Assembly: GCA_017621035.1 (NCBI GenBank)
Contig: JAGATY010000056.1
Span: 1 to 43,188 of the forward strand
Source: Bacteroides sp.
Lineage (GTDB): Bacteria > Bacteroidota > Bacteroidia > Bacteroidales > Bacteroidaceae
DNA length: 43,188 nt
Reading direction: 5' to 3'
Position numbers and translations under genes: made by a program. Positions 15,880 to 27,034 of this stretch are shown in pieces. Below the pieces are notes generated by a model. The model saw only the letters and a program-made list of their open reading frames with translations. It was not told the origin of the DNA and did no database searches. Position 1 is the stretch's first letter; every line of letters starts with the position of its first letter.

Positions 15880-16779
15880 TCAGTTCCATAATGGTTCAGA
15901 TTGCCAGTTTTCAGGAAATCCCATAGCTTTCAACACAGTCTTTGGCTTGTCTGATAGCAAATCAACGATTTCCTTTCTGAACTGATGGTTGGGGACAATA
16001 CTTTGTTCCATATAAGCCAAATAACATAATTGGGCATATAGTTTCATTGGACGAATATGTTGGTTAGTTATCCATTTCAATGGTAATTCCTGTGGAAGTT
16101 TTGGAATAACAGGAAAGCGTCTGTTCCAAAGTCGTACGTGGTGGGCGCAACAATTTCTAAGGACAGAAGCTGCTTTAATCCAATTTTCAAGAAAAGGATA
16201 TTGTGGTAGATTGAAACTTTTGGCTACCCTCTTTTTCACCTCAGCATCTTTCATATTACAATACAACTTTGATAATGTACCGAAAGATACGACCTCCAAT
16301 GTTTTCCAAACAGGAGGAAAATCAGGCTTTTCGTATTTTCTGAAATGTTCTTGGATGAAATCTTCTTTTGAACGGCCAAGCTCATTTTTTAGACTTAATA
16401 AACAATGTTCATAGATGACTGCGTTCTTGAACAGAGAGTTATCCATAAACCAAAATGAACCTAACTTCAATGAGAAATGGTGAATAATTCTTGTTCTGAG
16501 TGCTATTTCGATATTCTGAATGGCAGTAAATATCAAAGCTCTTAGTTCTTCGTCAAGAAGATAAAGGTTTATCACATCATCAAAATGAGTATTGGGAAAA
16601 AACTGATGATTGTCGGACTCGCTATCCGTTTCCATTGAACGCCAATAACTTGCCAATCTGAAATAGCTGATAGAGCCAAGTAGCTCCAAAGCTTCGCTTT
16701 CGTTGGTAATAATCATTCCTCTTTCTCTCAACTTACAAAGCTGTTCAGGAAAATCAATTGGCAACTTGTTGTACTCCAT
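15880..16779 (-). CDS. AbiD/AbiF-type (Abi_2) HEPN abortive-infection protein
   Basis: A 299-residue protein of the Abi_2 family (AbiD/AbiF), phage-defence proteins thought to be RNA-cutting HEPN toxins. Two R-x4-H signatures are seen: R95-T-R-I-I-H100 in an EIALRTRIIHHF helix, and R208-N-C-C-A-H213 in VLRNCCAHHVRLWNRR; the second is the classic R-N-x3-H HEPN form. The early SYFRLASYW and later FGTLSKLYCNM stretches are typical of the family. It stands alone, AT-rich against the GC-rich thi operon, next to a CRISPR-like relic, which suggests a small acquired defence spot. A full-consensus promoter and a hairpin leader precede it. Confidence 0.85.
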   Translation of the reverse strand: MEYNKLPIDFPEQLCKLRERGMIITNESEALELLGSISYFRLASYWRSMETDSESDNHQFFPNTHFDDVINLYLLDEELRALIFTAIQNIEIALRTRIIHHFSLKLGSFWFMDNSLFKNAVIYEHCLLSLKNELGRSKEDFIQEHFRKYEKPDFPPVWKTLEVVSFGTLSKLYCNMKDAEVKKRVAKSFNLPQYPFLENWIKAASVLRNCCAHHVRLWNRRFPVIPKLPQELPLKWITNQHIRPMKLYAQLCYLAYMEQSIVPNHQFRKEIVDLLSDKPKTVLKAMGFPENWQSEPLWN

Positions 16780-16789
16780 AACCTCATAT

Positions 16790-16842
16790 AAAAACGAAGT
16801 CCCATCGTGGTACGCATCGTTGAGAGGCGTGATGGGAACTGT
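16790..16842 (-). ncRNA. Putative short leader RNA of the abi gene (hairpin plus U-run)
   Basis: Downstream of the promoter at 16848-16878 the leftward RNA would begin with AGTTCCCATC (16831-16840), an ACGC...GCGT inner stem, and GATGGGACT (16798-16806), then a run of five U (16790-16794), all within the 62 bases before the abi ATG. The stem pairs AGT-CCCATC with GATGGG-ACT with one bulged U. This is an intrinsic-terminator shape between promoter and gene: it may act as an attenuator or yield a free RNA of about 53 nt. That it is an RNA antitoxin is inference. Confidence 0.5.
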
Positions 16843-16847
16843 TGTTG

Positions 16848-16878
16848 CAAAGATAAGTATTCTTTTTTATATAGCAAA
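16848..16878 (-). promoter_or_regulatory. Full-consensus promoter of the abi gene
   Basis: Leftward TTTG (16875-16878), 19 bases, TATCTTTG (16848-16855). Start near 16842, exactly where the hairpin leader begins. Confidence 0.82.
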
Positions 16879-17042
16879 CAATGGAGGATATTTTTATTTT
16901 GATATAACATTTTAAAGACTTATACCACCTATTTAAACGAAAAGTAGAGCTTTTTTATCGAAACAACAAACATTCAATAACATTTTAAACCGAAGGTGGG
17001 TAGGAAACTTTCAGTACGCCTAATCAGGTGGGTAAAGAAACT

Positions 17043-17169
17043 AGCTAGTAGTAAATAAGTAACTACCTAGTAGTAGTTGAGTGATTACCTAGTAGTAGTT
17101 AAGTGACTACCTAGTACTAGTTGGGTGACTACCTAGTAGTAGTTGGGTGACTACCTAGTAGTAGTTGGA
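17043..17169. repeat. 22-bp tandem array, five copies plus a partial (locus B)
   Basis: Units start at 17043, 17065, 17087, 17109, 17131 and 17153; each is built of ACCTAGTAGTAGTT followed by a -GGGTGACT-like end. Divergence is low in the last copies and higher in the first. Two looser pieces (GGTGGGTAGGAAACT near 16995 and GGTGGGTAAAGAAACT near 17026) may be older copies. The array lies between abi and fba; apart from it, the abi leader and the fba terminator, 16780-17289 holds nothing I can name. Confidence 0.9.
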
Positions 17170-17226
17170 GAGAAGAGTTAGAGGAGGGGGAGGAAGAGAA
17201 GGTTGATATCCCTTATTAAACAAAGA

Positions 17227-17255
17227 ACTCTCCTGCGGGCGTGCCGTAGGAGAGT
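17227..17255. terminator. Terminator of fba
   Basis: ACTCTCCT (17227-17234) pairs with AGGAGAGT (17248-17255), loop of 13. Leftward it is followed by TCTTTGTTT, 35 bases past the fba stop; a T-run also follows rightward. Confidence 0.8.
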
Positions 17256-17289
17256 CTTTTTTATCTCAATTAAGTTAGGTTTCTTGAGA

Positions 17290-18294
17290 TTAGCAGCTCA
17301 GCTTGTTGTCTGAACCAAGCACGTTGATGATTTTGTGCTTGTAGAGTTTTTCCATATTGTCACGAGCCGGGCCGAGGTACTTACGCGGGTCAAATTCAGC
17401 GGGCTTTTCAGCAAATGTCTGACGGATAGCAGCTGTCATGGCCAAACGTGAGTCTGAGTCGATGTTAATCTTACATACTGCAGACTTGGCAGCTTCGCGC
17501 AACCACTCTTCGGGAATACCGATAGCAGCCTTCAGTGCACCACCAAACTTGTTGATAGTAGCTACTTCATCTTGAGGAACTGAAGATGAGCCGTGGAGTA
17601 CGATGGGGAATCCGGGCAACTTCTCTTCTACAGCCTTCAGCACGTCGAATGCCAAGGGAGGAGGTACCATAAGACCGGTCTTCGGGTCGATAGTACATTG
17701 TTCGGGAGTGAACTTGTAAGCACCGTGAGAAGTACCAATTGAGATAGCCAATGAGTCGCAACCTGTACGAGTAGCGAAGTCGATTACCTCTTCCGGATTA
17801 GTGTATGTGTGGTGGTCAGAAGATACTTCGTCTTCCACACCGGCCAGTACGCCGAGTTCGCCTTCTACAGTTACATCGAATTGGTGAGCATATTCTACCA
17901 CCTTCTTGGTCAGAGCGATGTTTTCTTCATAAGGCAGGTGAGAACCGTCGATCATTACTGAAGAGAAGCCAGAGTCGATACAGCTCTTGCAAGTTTCAAA
18001 AGTATCACCGTGGTCCAGGTGAAGAACGATTTCAGGTTTTTCGCAACCCAATTCCTTTGCATATTCTACAGCACCTTGAGCCATGTAGCGCAACAGTGTA
18101 GCGTTAGCGTATTGGCGGGCACCCTTAGATACTTGCAGAATAACCGGAGACTTTGTTTCAACGGCAGCCTTGATGATGGCTTGCATCTGTTCCATGTTAT
18201 TGAAGTTGAAAGCCGGAATTGCATAACCGCCAGCTACTGCCTTAGCAAACATTTCTTTGGTGTTTACCAGACCCAAATCTTTGTAATTTACCAT
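17290..18294 (-). CDS. fbaA: Class II fructose-bisphosphate aldolase
   Basis: A 334-residue zinc-dependent aldolase that splits fructose 1,6-bisphosphate in glycolysis. Seen: AIPAFNFNNMEQ at the start, LHLDHGDTFE with the zinc His and catalytic Asp (about residue 105), MIDGSHLPYEENI, EGELGVLAG, SIGTSHGAYK and VLHGSSSVP, the other zinc and substrate loops. Length and motifs fit the long class II form. Single gene with its own terminator (17227) and a -7 box (18334). Confidence 0.95.
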   Translation of the reverse strand: MVNYKDLGLVNTKEMFAKAVAGGYAIPAFNFNNMEQMQAIIKAAVETKSPVILQVSKGARQYANATLLRYMAQGAVEYAKELGCEKPEIVLHLDHGDTFETCKSCIDSGFSSVMIDGSHLPYEENIALTKKVVEYAHQFDVTVEGELGVLAGVEDEVSSDHHTYTNPEEVIDFATRTGCDSLAISIGTSHGAYKFTPEQCTIDPKTGLMVPPPLAFDVLKAVEEKLPGFPIVLHGSSSVPQDEVATINKFGGALKAAIGIPEEWLREAAKSAVCKINIDSDSRLAMTAAIRQTFAEKPAEFDPRKYLGPARDNMEKLYKHKIINVLGSDNKLSC

Positions 18295-18333
18295 TTTTAT
18301 TAAATTTAATTGTTAGTGAATTCAAATTCTAGG

Positions 18334-18341
18334 CAAAGGTA
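18334..18341 (-). promoter_or_regulatory. -7 box of fba
   Basis: Leftward TACCTTTG, 40 bases before the fba ATG. The -33 region does not match TTTG. Confidence 0.5.
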
Positions 18342-18648
18342 AGCATTATACTTTAAAGTGGTATAACCGAGGGGCACAAAATAATGTTCAAAGTTCAGAT
18401 AAATTCACCTAAAAGGGCTGATTGGGGAGCAGAAGTTTTAAGATTGTCAACTCCACGTTGCAAACAGGGCATTTATTTCCTGCCTTGCGGCTTCTCTTTC
18501 GCAGCACTCCTCCCTCCCCTCTCTCCCACTCTGCTTCCCCTTCGCACTGCTTGCCACCCACCGCCTCACTGCCGGCAAGCAATCACCACTCTTATACTTT
18601 CCGATGCGCAGACTTACCCCGGCCGACCGGCAGACTAGTACCTATCAT

Positions 18649-18714
18649 GCACAAGATGCCAACTTATGCTGCACAAGATGGCATCTTATGCAACACAAGA
18701 TGGCATCTTGTGCA
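18649..18714. repeat. 22-bp tandem palindrome, three copies (locus C)
   Basis: Units at 18649, 18671 and 18693, exactly 22 bp each. Core AAGATGGCATCTT is a palindrome; the last copy is a palindrome over CACAAGATGGCATCTTGTG. The rest of the 502-bp gap between fba and the EEP gene is a C-rich pyrimidine stretch (about 18490-18600) with no gene I can support. Confidence 0.88.
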
Positions 18715-18796
18715 TATTTCCTTTTAATGCGGAGGTTCGGAGGGTCTATTCCGGAAGAAGGGCGGAAGCCAGCTGCCGGCTGTCCGGTCAGTGAGT

Positions 18797-19807
18797 TCAG
18801 TCCTTCAGATAGATGACCGTAGGCAGGTGGTCGCTATACCCGTTGAGCCACGCACGCCCACCGTGGGTACGCAGGGGTGTACCTTTGTACTTGCCATCTT
18901 GTTGGAAAAGGTAGTCGCGCATGTGTATCTCGCAGCTGTCGTAACGCAGTTTCTTTTTTCCCTTCAGGAAGGAGCGTGAGAGCAGTATCTGATCAAAAAG
19001 GTTCCACTTGCCGCGATAGATGAGTGTGCCTACACCCTTGTCCTCCAGCACCTCCCACCAGGGGTTGTAGAACTCACCCTTCTGCACCTCCTTGGGGTAT
19101 TTGCGAGCCGGCAGGGTTGCCAGACTTTCGTCCATGGGGTCATCGTTCAGGTCGCCCATCACTACCAACTTCAGCTTCTTGTCTGTGCGTAACAACGAGT
19201 CTTTCAGCGCTTTCACCTGACGGGCAGCGTGTACCCGCACGGGCGATTTGGCTCCCCGCGACGGCCAATGGTTTACGATGACGCAGAGTCGCTTACCCGC
19301 CAACTCACCGTCCACAATGAGGAAACCACGGGTCAGATGCACCGTGTCGCCCTGGAAAGGTTCCGAAAGCACCAGCTTCGATGCCTTCACGGTGAACTGT
19401 TCAGGGTCGTAAAGCAGAGCACAGTCTATACCTCGCTTGTCGGGTCCCTCGTAATGGATGAAGCGATAGTTAGCGATGGCAGGCTGCTTCACCAAGTCGG
19501 CCAGCACGCGATTGTTCTCCACCTCGGCCAGTCCTATCACGGCCGGGCCTTGCGGAGTGCGTTGGCGAGCCAGTTCGCCCAACACTTTGGAGAGGTTTTT
19601 CAGCTTGGCCTCGTACTTCTTCGCGCCCCATGTGTAGCGTCCGTCAGGCAGAAACTCGGCATCGTTCTTACCCGCATCGTGGATGGTATCAAACAGATTT
19701 TCAACATTGTAGAATGCAATGCTATGCAACTTATTCTTTTTGTTTTGCGCCTCCAGCACCGAAAGGCAGAGGCAGCAAGCAAGGAGAGAGAGAAATAATT
19801 TCTTCAT
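18797..19807 (-). CDS. Secreted endonuclease/exonuclease/phosphatase family protein
   Basis: A 336-residue protein with a signal peptide (residues 1-20, ...LSVLEAQ). The EEP fold is shown by [10 protein letters not shown] (metal site, about 33-42), LAEVENN (metal Glu), [14 protein letters not shown] and the final SDHLPTV His-Asp motif, all in the expected order. It is probably a periplasmic or exported phosphodiesterase or nuclease; the substrate is unknown. Divergent from rpmE2. Confidence 0.88.
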   Translation of the reverse strand: MKKLFLSLLACCLCLSVLEAQNKKNKLHSIAFYNVENLFDTIHDAGKNDAEFLPDGRYTWGAKKYEAKLKNLSKVLGELARQRTPQGPAVIGLAEVENNRVLADLVKQPAIANYRFIHYEGPDKRGIDCALLYDPEQFTVKASKLVLSEPFQGDTVHLTRGFLIVDGELAGKRLCVIVNHWPSRGAKSPVRVHAARQVKALKDSLLRTDKKLKLVVMGDLNDDPMDESLATLPARKYPKEVQKGEFYNPWWEVLEDKGVGTLIYRGKWNLFDQILLSRSFLKGKKKLRYDSCEIHMRDYLFQQDGKYKGTPLRTHGGRAWLNGYSDHLPTVIYLKD

Positions 19808-19829
19808 TTGACAGATATTTTAGTAGCGA

Positions 19830-19861
19830 CAAAGATAGAAGAAAGCTAGAATTGCAACAAA
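19830..19861 (-). promoter_or_regulatory. Promoter of the EEP gene
   Basis: Leftward TTTG (19858-19861), 20 bases, TATCTTTG (19830-19837), about 22 bases before the ATG. Confidence 0.75.
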
Positions 19862-19897
19862 TTTATTCAGAAGAATGTATTTTTCTCTTAAAACATT

Positions 19898-19928
19898 TTC
19901 GCCATTCAAAAGAAAAGCACTATCTTTG
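19898..19928 (+). promoter_or_regulatory. Promoter of rpmE2
   Basis: TTCG (19898-19901; one change from TTTG), 19 bases, TATCTTTG (19921-19928). Start near 19935, leaving a leader of about 73 bases before rpmE2. Confidence 0.65.
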
Positions 19929-20007
19929 CGCCCTGAATAAAAAGACCATTACACTATTTATTACCAAAATAGTAACAGAATATAAATCTAAAAAAAGAAA
20001 TAAGGAA

Positions 20008-20259
20008 ATGAAAAAAGGTATTCATCCCGAAAATTATCGTCCGGTAGTATTCAAAGACATGTCTAATGGCGATATGTTCTTGTCTCGTTCTACTGTAAAC
20101 ACTAAGGAAACTATCGAGTTCGAAGGCGAAACTTATCCGTTGGTAAAGTTGGAAATCTCTAGTACTTCTCACCCGTTCTACACCGGTAAGTCTAAGTTGG
20201 TTGACACAGCCGGTCGTGTTGATAAGTTCATGAGCCGTTACGCTCGTACAAAGAAATAA
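20008..20259 (+). CDS. rpmE2: 50S ribosomal protein L31, type B
   Basis: An 83-residue L31. Begins [15 protein letters not shown] and has [24 protein letters not shown], the family hallmark. It has no cysteines, so it is the zinc-independent type B form. I start at the ATG at 20008; the open frame upstream is longer but crosses the promoter. A strong terminator follows. Confidence 0.97.
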   Translation: MKKGIHPENYRPVVFKDMSNGDMFLSRSTVNTKETIEFEGETYPLVKLEISSTSHPFYTGKSKLVDTAGRVDKFMSRYARTKK

Positions 20260-20290
20260 TTTGCCTTATAGTATATAATAAGGTATCAAA

Positions 20291-20321
20291 AAAGGGCATC
20301 CTTCGCAAAAGGATGCCCTTT
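20291..20321. terminator. Terminator of rpmE2 (also faces gcvT)
   Basis: AAAGGGCATCCTT (20291-20303) and AAGGATGCCCTTT (20309-20321) pair perfectly around CGCAA, with T5 after. gcvT ends 25 bases further, so it may serve both strands. Confidence 0.92.
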
Positions 20322-20345
20322 TTGTTTGGGGTGATTGCCCGAATG

Positions 20346-21431
20346 TTACTTACGGAAGGGCGGTTTCACTACCACTGCCTTGAGTTTACGTCCGCGCATA
20401 TCGATGGCAATCTCTGTTCCGGGCTTGCTGAACTCCGGTTTCACGTATCCCAAGCCGATACCAATCTTGCGGGTGGGTGACATGGTGCCTGAAGTTACTA
20501 CACCCATTGGTTCGCCTTCAGACGTCAGTAATGTGTAGCCATGACGCGGAATGCCTCTATCCACCATTTCAAAGCCTACCAGTTTGCGGCTAACGCCTTC
20601 GGCCTTTTGTTTCTCCAGAGCGGCACGGTTGGTAAACTCTTTACCATCCACGAACTTGGTAATCCAACCCAAGCCGGCTTCGATGGGTGACGTTGTGTCG
20701 TCCAGGTCGTTACCGTAGAGACAGAAGCCCATCTCCAGACGGAGTGTATCGCGTGCGCCCAGTCCTATCGGTTTGATGCCAAACTCAGCACCGGCTTCAA
20801 ACACAGCGTCCCAAATCTTCTGAGCATCTTCCGGATAGAAGTAAAGCTCGAAGCCTCCGGCTCCGGTGTAACCGGTATTGGAGATAATCACATCGGGCAG
20901 TCCGGCAAACTCGCCATGCGTGAAGTTGTAGTAAGGAATGGCAGAAAGGTCAATGGAGGTCAGCTTCTGCAAGGTTTCGGTAGCTTTCGGACCTTGAACA
21001 GCCAACTGTGCCATGCGATCGGAAGCATTCTCCAGTTCGGCTCCGACCTGATTGTGAGATACACACCAGTTCCAATCTTTCTCAATGTTGGCAGCATTTA
21101 CCACCAGCAGATACTTCTCCGGCTCGTAATGATAGACCAACAGGTCGTCCACAATGCCACCTTCTTCGTTAGGGAAACAGGTGTACTGCACCTTACCCGG
21201 AGTAAGTACTGCCACATTGTTGGAAGTGACTTGTTGCAAGAAAGCCAGGGCGTTAGGGCCTTTTACCCAGAACTCGCCCATATGCGAAACGTCGAACACG
21301 CCGACACCCTGACACACAATCATGTGTTCTTCAATAATACCTGTGTACTGAATGGGCATGTTATAGCCCGCAAACTCGTGCATGCTGGCACCAAGTGCAA
21401 TGTGTTTTTCGGTAAAGGGGGTTGTTTTCAT
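20346..21431 (-). CDS. gcvT: Glycine cleavage system T protein (aminomethyltransferase)
   Basis: A 361-residue tetrahydrofolate-dependent aminomethyltransferase, which takes the methylamine-derived carbon from H protein to give methylene-THF and ammonia. Seen: [35 protein letters not shown] with the folate-site Asp, [33 protein letters not shown] and [11 protein letters not shown]. Length is standard. gcvH and gcvP are not nearby. It lies 73 bases downstream of pepT on the same strand. Confidence 0.96.
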   Translation of the reverse strand: MKTTPFTEKHIALGASMHEFAGYNMPIQYTGIIEEHMIVCQGVGVFDVSHMGEFWVKGPNALAFLQQVTSNNVAVLTPGKVQYTCFPNEEGGIVDDLLVYHYEPEKYLLVVNAANIEKDWNWCVSHNQVGAELENASDRMAQLAVQGPKATETLQKLTSIDLSAIPYYNFTHGEFAGLPDVIISNTGYTGAGGFELYFYPEDAQKIWDAVFEAGAEFGIKPIGLGARDTLRLEMGFCLYGNDLDDTTSPIEAGLGWITKFVDGKEFTNRAALEKQKAEGVSRKLVGFEMVDRGIPRHGYTLLTSEGEPMGVVTSGTMSPTRKIGIGLGYVKPEFSKPGTEIAIDMRGRKLKAVVVKPPFRK

Positions 21432-21504
21432 GATAGTTTGATTTATGATTTTTGATTTGAGATTTCTTCTACACTTTCATCTTTCATCTTTCTACTTTCC
21501 ACTT

Positions 21505-22728
21505 TCACTTGTTTCCCACCAGTTCGGCAATCTTCACTACTACGTTCATTGCTTTCTCCATGCTTTGGATGGGCACGAACTCGTAACGACCGTGGAAATT
21601 AAGACCGCCGGCGAAGATGTTGGGACAAGGCAATCCTTTGAAGGAGAGTTGTGCACCGTCGGTACCTCCGCGAATGGCTTTTACATGCGGTTCAACGCCT
21701 ACTGCCTTCATAGCCTCGAAAGCTGTGTCGATGATGTGCATCACCGGTTCTATTTGTTGACGCATGTTGTAATATTGGTCACGCATTTCAAGTATGGCAG
21801 TGCCTTCACCGAACTCTGCATTGATAAAGGCTACCAGTCGCTCGATGGTGTGTTTGCGTGCCTCAAACTTTTCGCGGTTATGGTCACGGATGATGTATGA
21901 AACCGAGGTCTGTTCCACTTCGCCCTCAATACCAATGAGGTGATAGAAACCTTCATAGCCTTCTGTACACTCGGGAGTTTCTTGTGCCGGAAGCAGAGAG
22001 ATGAAGCGGTTGGCTACCCTGATGGAGTTCACCATCTTGTTCTTGGCATAACCCGGATGGACATTGCTGCCTTTGAAAGTAATCTTAGCGAAAGCTGCGT
22101 TGAAGTTCTCAAACTCCAGCTCCCCTACCTCACCGCCATCCATGGTATAAGCCCAGTCACAACCAAACTTCTCCACGTCGAACTTGTGAGCGCCAAGGCC
22201 AATCTCTTCATCAGGATTAAAGCCGATACGAATCTTGCCATGCTTGATTTCAGGATGTTCCTGCAGATAGACAATGGCGGAAACTATCTCTGCAATGCCT
22301 GCTTTATCGTCGGCACCCAACAGCGTTTTGCCATTGGTAACGATAAGATCCTCCCCTTTGTGGGCCAACAGTTCCGGGAAGCGGGTGGTAGAGAGGACGA
22401 TGTTCTCATCGGCACACAGCATAATGTCGCTACCATCGTAGTTCTCTACAATACGGGGACATACATCCTTACCGCTCATATCCGGGCTGGTGTCCATGTG
22501 GGCAATAAAGCCAATGGTAGGCAAAGGTTTGTCGGTATTGGCAGGAAGTGTGGCAAAGAGATAGCCGTTGTCATCCAACGAAATATCTTCCAAGCCCAAA
22601 CCTTCCAACTCTTCTTTCAGATACTTGGCAAATACCATCTGTTTAGGAGTACTGGGAGTTACTCCACTCTCTTCGCTCGATTGTGTATCGAAGCTGACAT
22701 ACTTAAGGAAACGTTCAACTAAAGTCAT
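21505..22728 (-). CDS. pepT: Peptidase T (tripeptide aminopeptidase)
   Basis: A 407-residue M20B metallopeptidase that removes N-terminal residues from tripeptides in the cytoplasm. Zinc-site motifs: [11 protein letters not shown] (His and Asp), [44 protein letters not shown] and [12 protein letters not shown]...NFHGRYEF near the end. I start at the ATG at 22728 (M-T-L-V-E-R-F); the open frame runs seven codons further without family similarity. Confidence 0.96.
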   Translation of the reverse strand: MTLVERFLKYVSFDTQSSEESGVTPSTPKQMVFAKYLKEELEGLGLEDISLDDNGYLFATLPANTDKPLPTIGFIAHMDTSPDMSGKDVCPRIVENYDGSDIMLCADENIVLSTTRFPELLAHKGEDLIVTNGKTLLGADDKAGIAEIVSAIVYLQEHPEIKHGKIRIGFNPDEEIGLGAHKFDVEKFGCDWAYTMDGGEVGELEFENFNAAFAKITFKGSNVHPGYAKNKMVNSIRVANRFISLLPAQETPECTEGYEGFYHLIGIEGEVEQTSVSYIIRDHNREKFEARKHTIERLVAFINAEFGEGTAILEMRDQYYNMRQQIEPVMHIIDTAFEAMKAVGVEPHVKAIRGGTDGAQLSFKGLPCPNIFAGGLNFHGRYEFVPIQSMEKAMNVVVKIAELVGNK

Positions 22729-22835
22729 ATTTATAAGTTTTAAATCCACTACTTAAATAAGCTGTATTCAACATCAGGTCTGAAAGACCAGATATCGAAC
22801 TGACGTTAAACAGGTATGCTGACACTTACCGCCAA

Positions 22836-22961
22836 AACACTCGGTGTTACAGAGAAAACACTCGGTGTTACGAGAGAAACAGTTAAGTGTTACCGAAGAA
22901 ACACTCGGTGTTACAGCCAAAACACTCAGTGTTATCAGAAGAATGCTCACACTTACGGCAA
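22836..22961. repeat. 21-bp-period palindromic array, about six units (locus D)
   Basis: AACACTCGGTGTTAC-type units start at 22836, 22857, 22878, 22900, 22921 and 22942 (steps of 21, 21, 22, 21, 21). The core AACACTCGGTGTT is a palindrome; the third and last units are degenerate. It fills most of the 384-bp gap between pepT and the purF-like gene, which otherwise holds only a terminator. Same core as at 7364-7410. Confidence 0.88.
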
Positions 22962-23004
22962 CAAGTGTACGCAGCACCTTTTAAACTCGCCCGTAAAGAT
23001 AGAG

Positions 23005-23041
23005 AAAGAGGTGTGAAATGGCAAGCAAATCACACCTCTTT
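23005..23041 (-). terminator. Terminator of the PurF-like gene
   Basis: AAAGAGGTGTGA (23005-23016) and TCACACCTCTTT (23030-23041) pair perfectly, about 72 bases past the stop. T-rich tails on both strands. Confidence 0.85.
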
Positions 23042-23112
23042 TTATAATTATTCAAAATTTAGAGCGGCAGAACCGCGCAAGTTAATGAGGAAGAGTTCAA
23101 AAATTCACTGTG

Positions 23113-24522
23113 TTAAAAGCAGCTGCTTCCATCGAAACAGTGGGTACAAACCTTACATTTCGGCAAACCGATGGCCTCGACAAGTGTTTCCAACGTATTG
23201 AACTTGAGCGATGTCAAGCCGAAACGTTCCCGGATAATCTCCACCATCCGATTGTACTCGGGTGAGCCGGTTGTGGCATATCGCTCCAGGTTCTTGTTTT
23301 CATCGCCCTCCAACTCTTTGATAATGCGACGGGTTATCAGCTCCAGCGGGCTTTTGGAGGATGTAAAACCAATGAAGGGACAAGAGTAAATCAGTGGCGG
23401 ACAAGCAATACGGACGTGTGCCTCCTTTGCACCATAGTCATACAGAATCTTAACGTTGTCACGCAGTTGAGTGCCTCGAACAATGGAGTCGTCACAGAAG
23501 AGCAATCGCTTACCTTCCAGCATGGCTCGGTTGGGAATAAGCTTCATCTTGGCCACCAGACTACGCATTTCCTGCTTACTTGGTGTGAAGCTGCGGGGCC
23601 AGGTGGGAGTGTACTTGGAGATGGCGCGATGATAAGGCACCCCTTTTCCTTCGGCGTACCCCAAAGCCATGCCAACTCCGGAGTCCGGAATGCCGCAAAC
23701 GCAATCTACTTCCGAGTCGTCGGTCTGTCCCATCTTGAATCCCGAGGTAAAGCGCACCTGTTCTACGTTCACTCCTTCATAGCAGGAGGTGGGGAAGCCG
23801 TAGTACACCCATAGGAACGAGCATATCTGCATGCCCTCGTTAGGTTGGCGCATCTGCTCCACGCCGTTGGCACGCAGACGAACAATTTCCCCGGGTCCGA
23901 GGTAACGATCTATTTCGTAATCCAGGTTGGGAAGGCTGCTCGACTCGCTACAGGCGGCATAAGCCCCCTCTTTCTTTCCCAAGACGATGGGGGTGCGTCC
24001 CCACTTATCGCGAGCTGCGATAATACCATCCTCAGTCAAGAGTAGCATGGAGCAGGAACCTTTGACGTGACGAAACACGTTCTCGATGCCGTCCACAAAA
24101 TCTTTTCCTTGTATAATAAGCAGTGCGATGAGTTCGGTTTGATTGGTCTTACCAGAGGAGAATTCGGCCAGATGCATGTGCTTTGCCAACAAGTCCTTCT
24201 CGATTTCCTCCAGATTAGTCACTTTGGCAACGGTGACAATGGCGAATCGTCCCAGGTGGGAGTTGATGATAATGGGCTGTGCATCCGTGTCGCTGACAAT
24301 GCCGACACCGCTGCATCCCTTGAACTTATCCAGTTCGTCTTCAAACTTTGTTCGGAAGTAGGTGCTTTCTAAGTTATGAATGGAACGCGCAAAAGCTTTA
24401 TCTTCTGCATCATAAGTGGCCATACCGCCACGTTTTGTTCCCAAGTGGGAATGATAATCTGTACCATAGAACAGGTCTGACATACAAGGGGCCGTGGCCA
24501 CAGTTCCGAAAAAACCTCCCAT
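23113..24522 (-). CDS. PurF-like amidophosphoribosyltransferase homologue lacking the glutaminase Cys
   Basis: A 469-residue protein with the PurF layout: N-terminal Ntn-type glutaminase domain (about 1-230) and a phosphoribosyltransferase domain with the PRPP motif LLFCDDSIVRGTQ (about 340-352). The N-terminus reads M-G-G-F-F-G-T where PurF has M-C-G-x-x-G; the catalytic Cys is replaced by Gly, so glutamine hydrolysis as in PurF is not expected. Cysteines at CVCGIP, ACPPLIYSCPF and the end CKVCTHC resemble the cluster ligands of Bacillus-type PurF. It could use free ammonia or have another job. The true purF is not in this window. Confidence 0.82.
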   Translation of the reverse strand: MGGFFGTVATAPCMSDLFYGTDYHSHLGTKRGGMATYDAEDKAFARSIHNLESTYFRTKFEDELDKFKGCSGVGIVSDTDAQPIIINSHLGRFAIVTVAKVTNLEEIEKDLLAKHMHLAEFSSGKTNQTELIALLIIQGKDFVDGIENVFRHVKGSCSMLLLTEDGIIAARDKWGRTPIVLGKKEGAYAACSESSSLPNLDYEIDRYLGPGEIVRLRANGVEQMRQPNEGMQICSFLWVYYGFPTSCYEGVNVEQVRFTSGFKMGQTDDSEVDCVCGIPDSGVGMALGYAEGKGVPYHRAISKYTPTWPRSFTPSKQEMRSLVAKMKLIPNRAMLEGKRLLFCDDSIVRGTQLRDNVKILYDYGAKEAHVRIACPPLIYSCPFIGFTSSKSPLELITRRIIKELEGDENKNLERYATTGSPEYNRMVEIIRERFGLTSLKFNTLETLVEAIGLPKCKVCTHCFDGSSCF

Positions 24523-24557
24523 AAACTTATATTTTGCGGTTAAAGATTTAACGGCCG

Positions 24558-24565
24558 CAAAGGTA
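24558..24565 (-). promoter_or_regulatory. -7 box of the PurF-like gene
   Basis: Leftward TACCTTTG, 36 bases before the ATG. No good -33 match. Confidence 0.5.
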
Positions 24566-24636
24566 GCATTTAATATTGGAAAGGCATGCAGCTACAAACG
24601 TTTTTTTGCCCTCCGTCCGAGGGGGAGATAACAAAA

Positions 24637-24666
24637 AATCCCACAAGACCGAGGCCTTGTGGGATT
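24637..24666 (-). terminator. Terminator of the GH97 gene
   Basis: AATCCCACAAG (24637-24647) and CTTGTGGGATT (24656-24666) pair perfectly around 8 bases; leftward TTTT follows. About 77 bases past the GH97 stop. Confidence 0.88.
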
Positions 24667-24742
24667 CTAAAAAAACTAATACCCGTTTGAAAACAACTAA
24701 ATTTTAACTCTTTAAACTATTTCAATAAAAAAAACTAGTCGT

Positions 24743-26911
<2,169 letters not shown>

Positions 26912-26933
26912 TTAAAAATGATTTTTCTCGGTA

Positions 26934-26965
26934 CAAAGATAGAGGGAATGTAAGATTCTGTCAAC
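26934..26965 (-). promoter_or_regulatory. Promoter of the GH97 gene
   Basis: Leftward GTTG (26962-26965), 20 bases, TATCTTTG (26934-26941), about 29 bases before the first ATG. Confidence 0.7.
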
Positions 26966-27034
26966 CGATTTCCAAGAAAAAATCAGCCTCGGTGCGAAAA
27001 CGTTTGCAAGTACTTCTGAGCGGGGGTTTGGCAA

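Noticed and set aside
17043-17169. CRISPR array
   Set aside because: Units are contiguous with no spacers, so it is a tandem repeat.
18384-18638. 84-codon rightward frame between fba and the EEP gene
   Set aside because: Pro- and Ser-rich translation of a pyrimidine stretch, no start signal, no recognisable domain.
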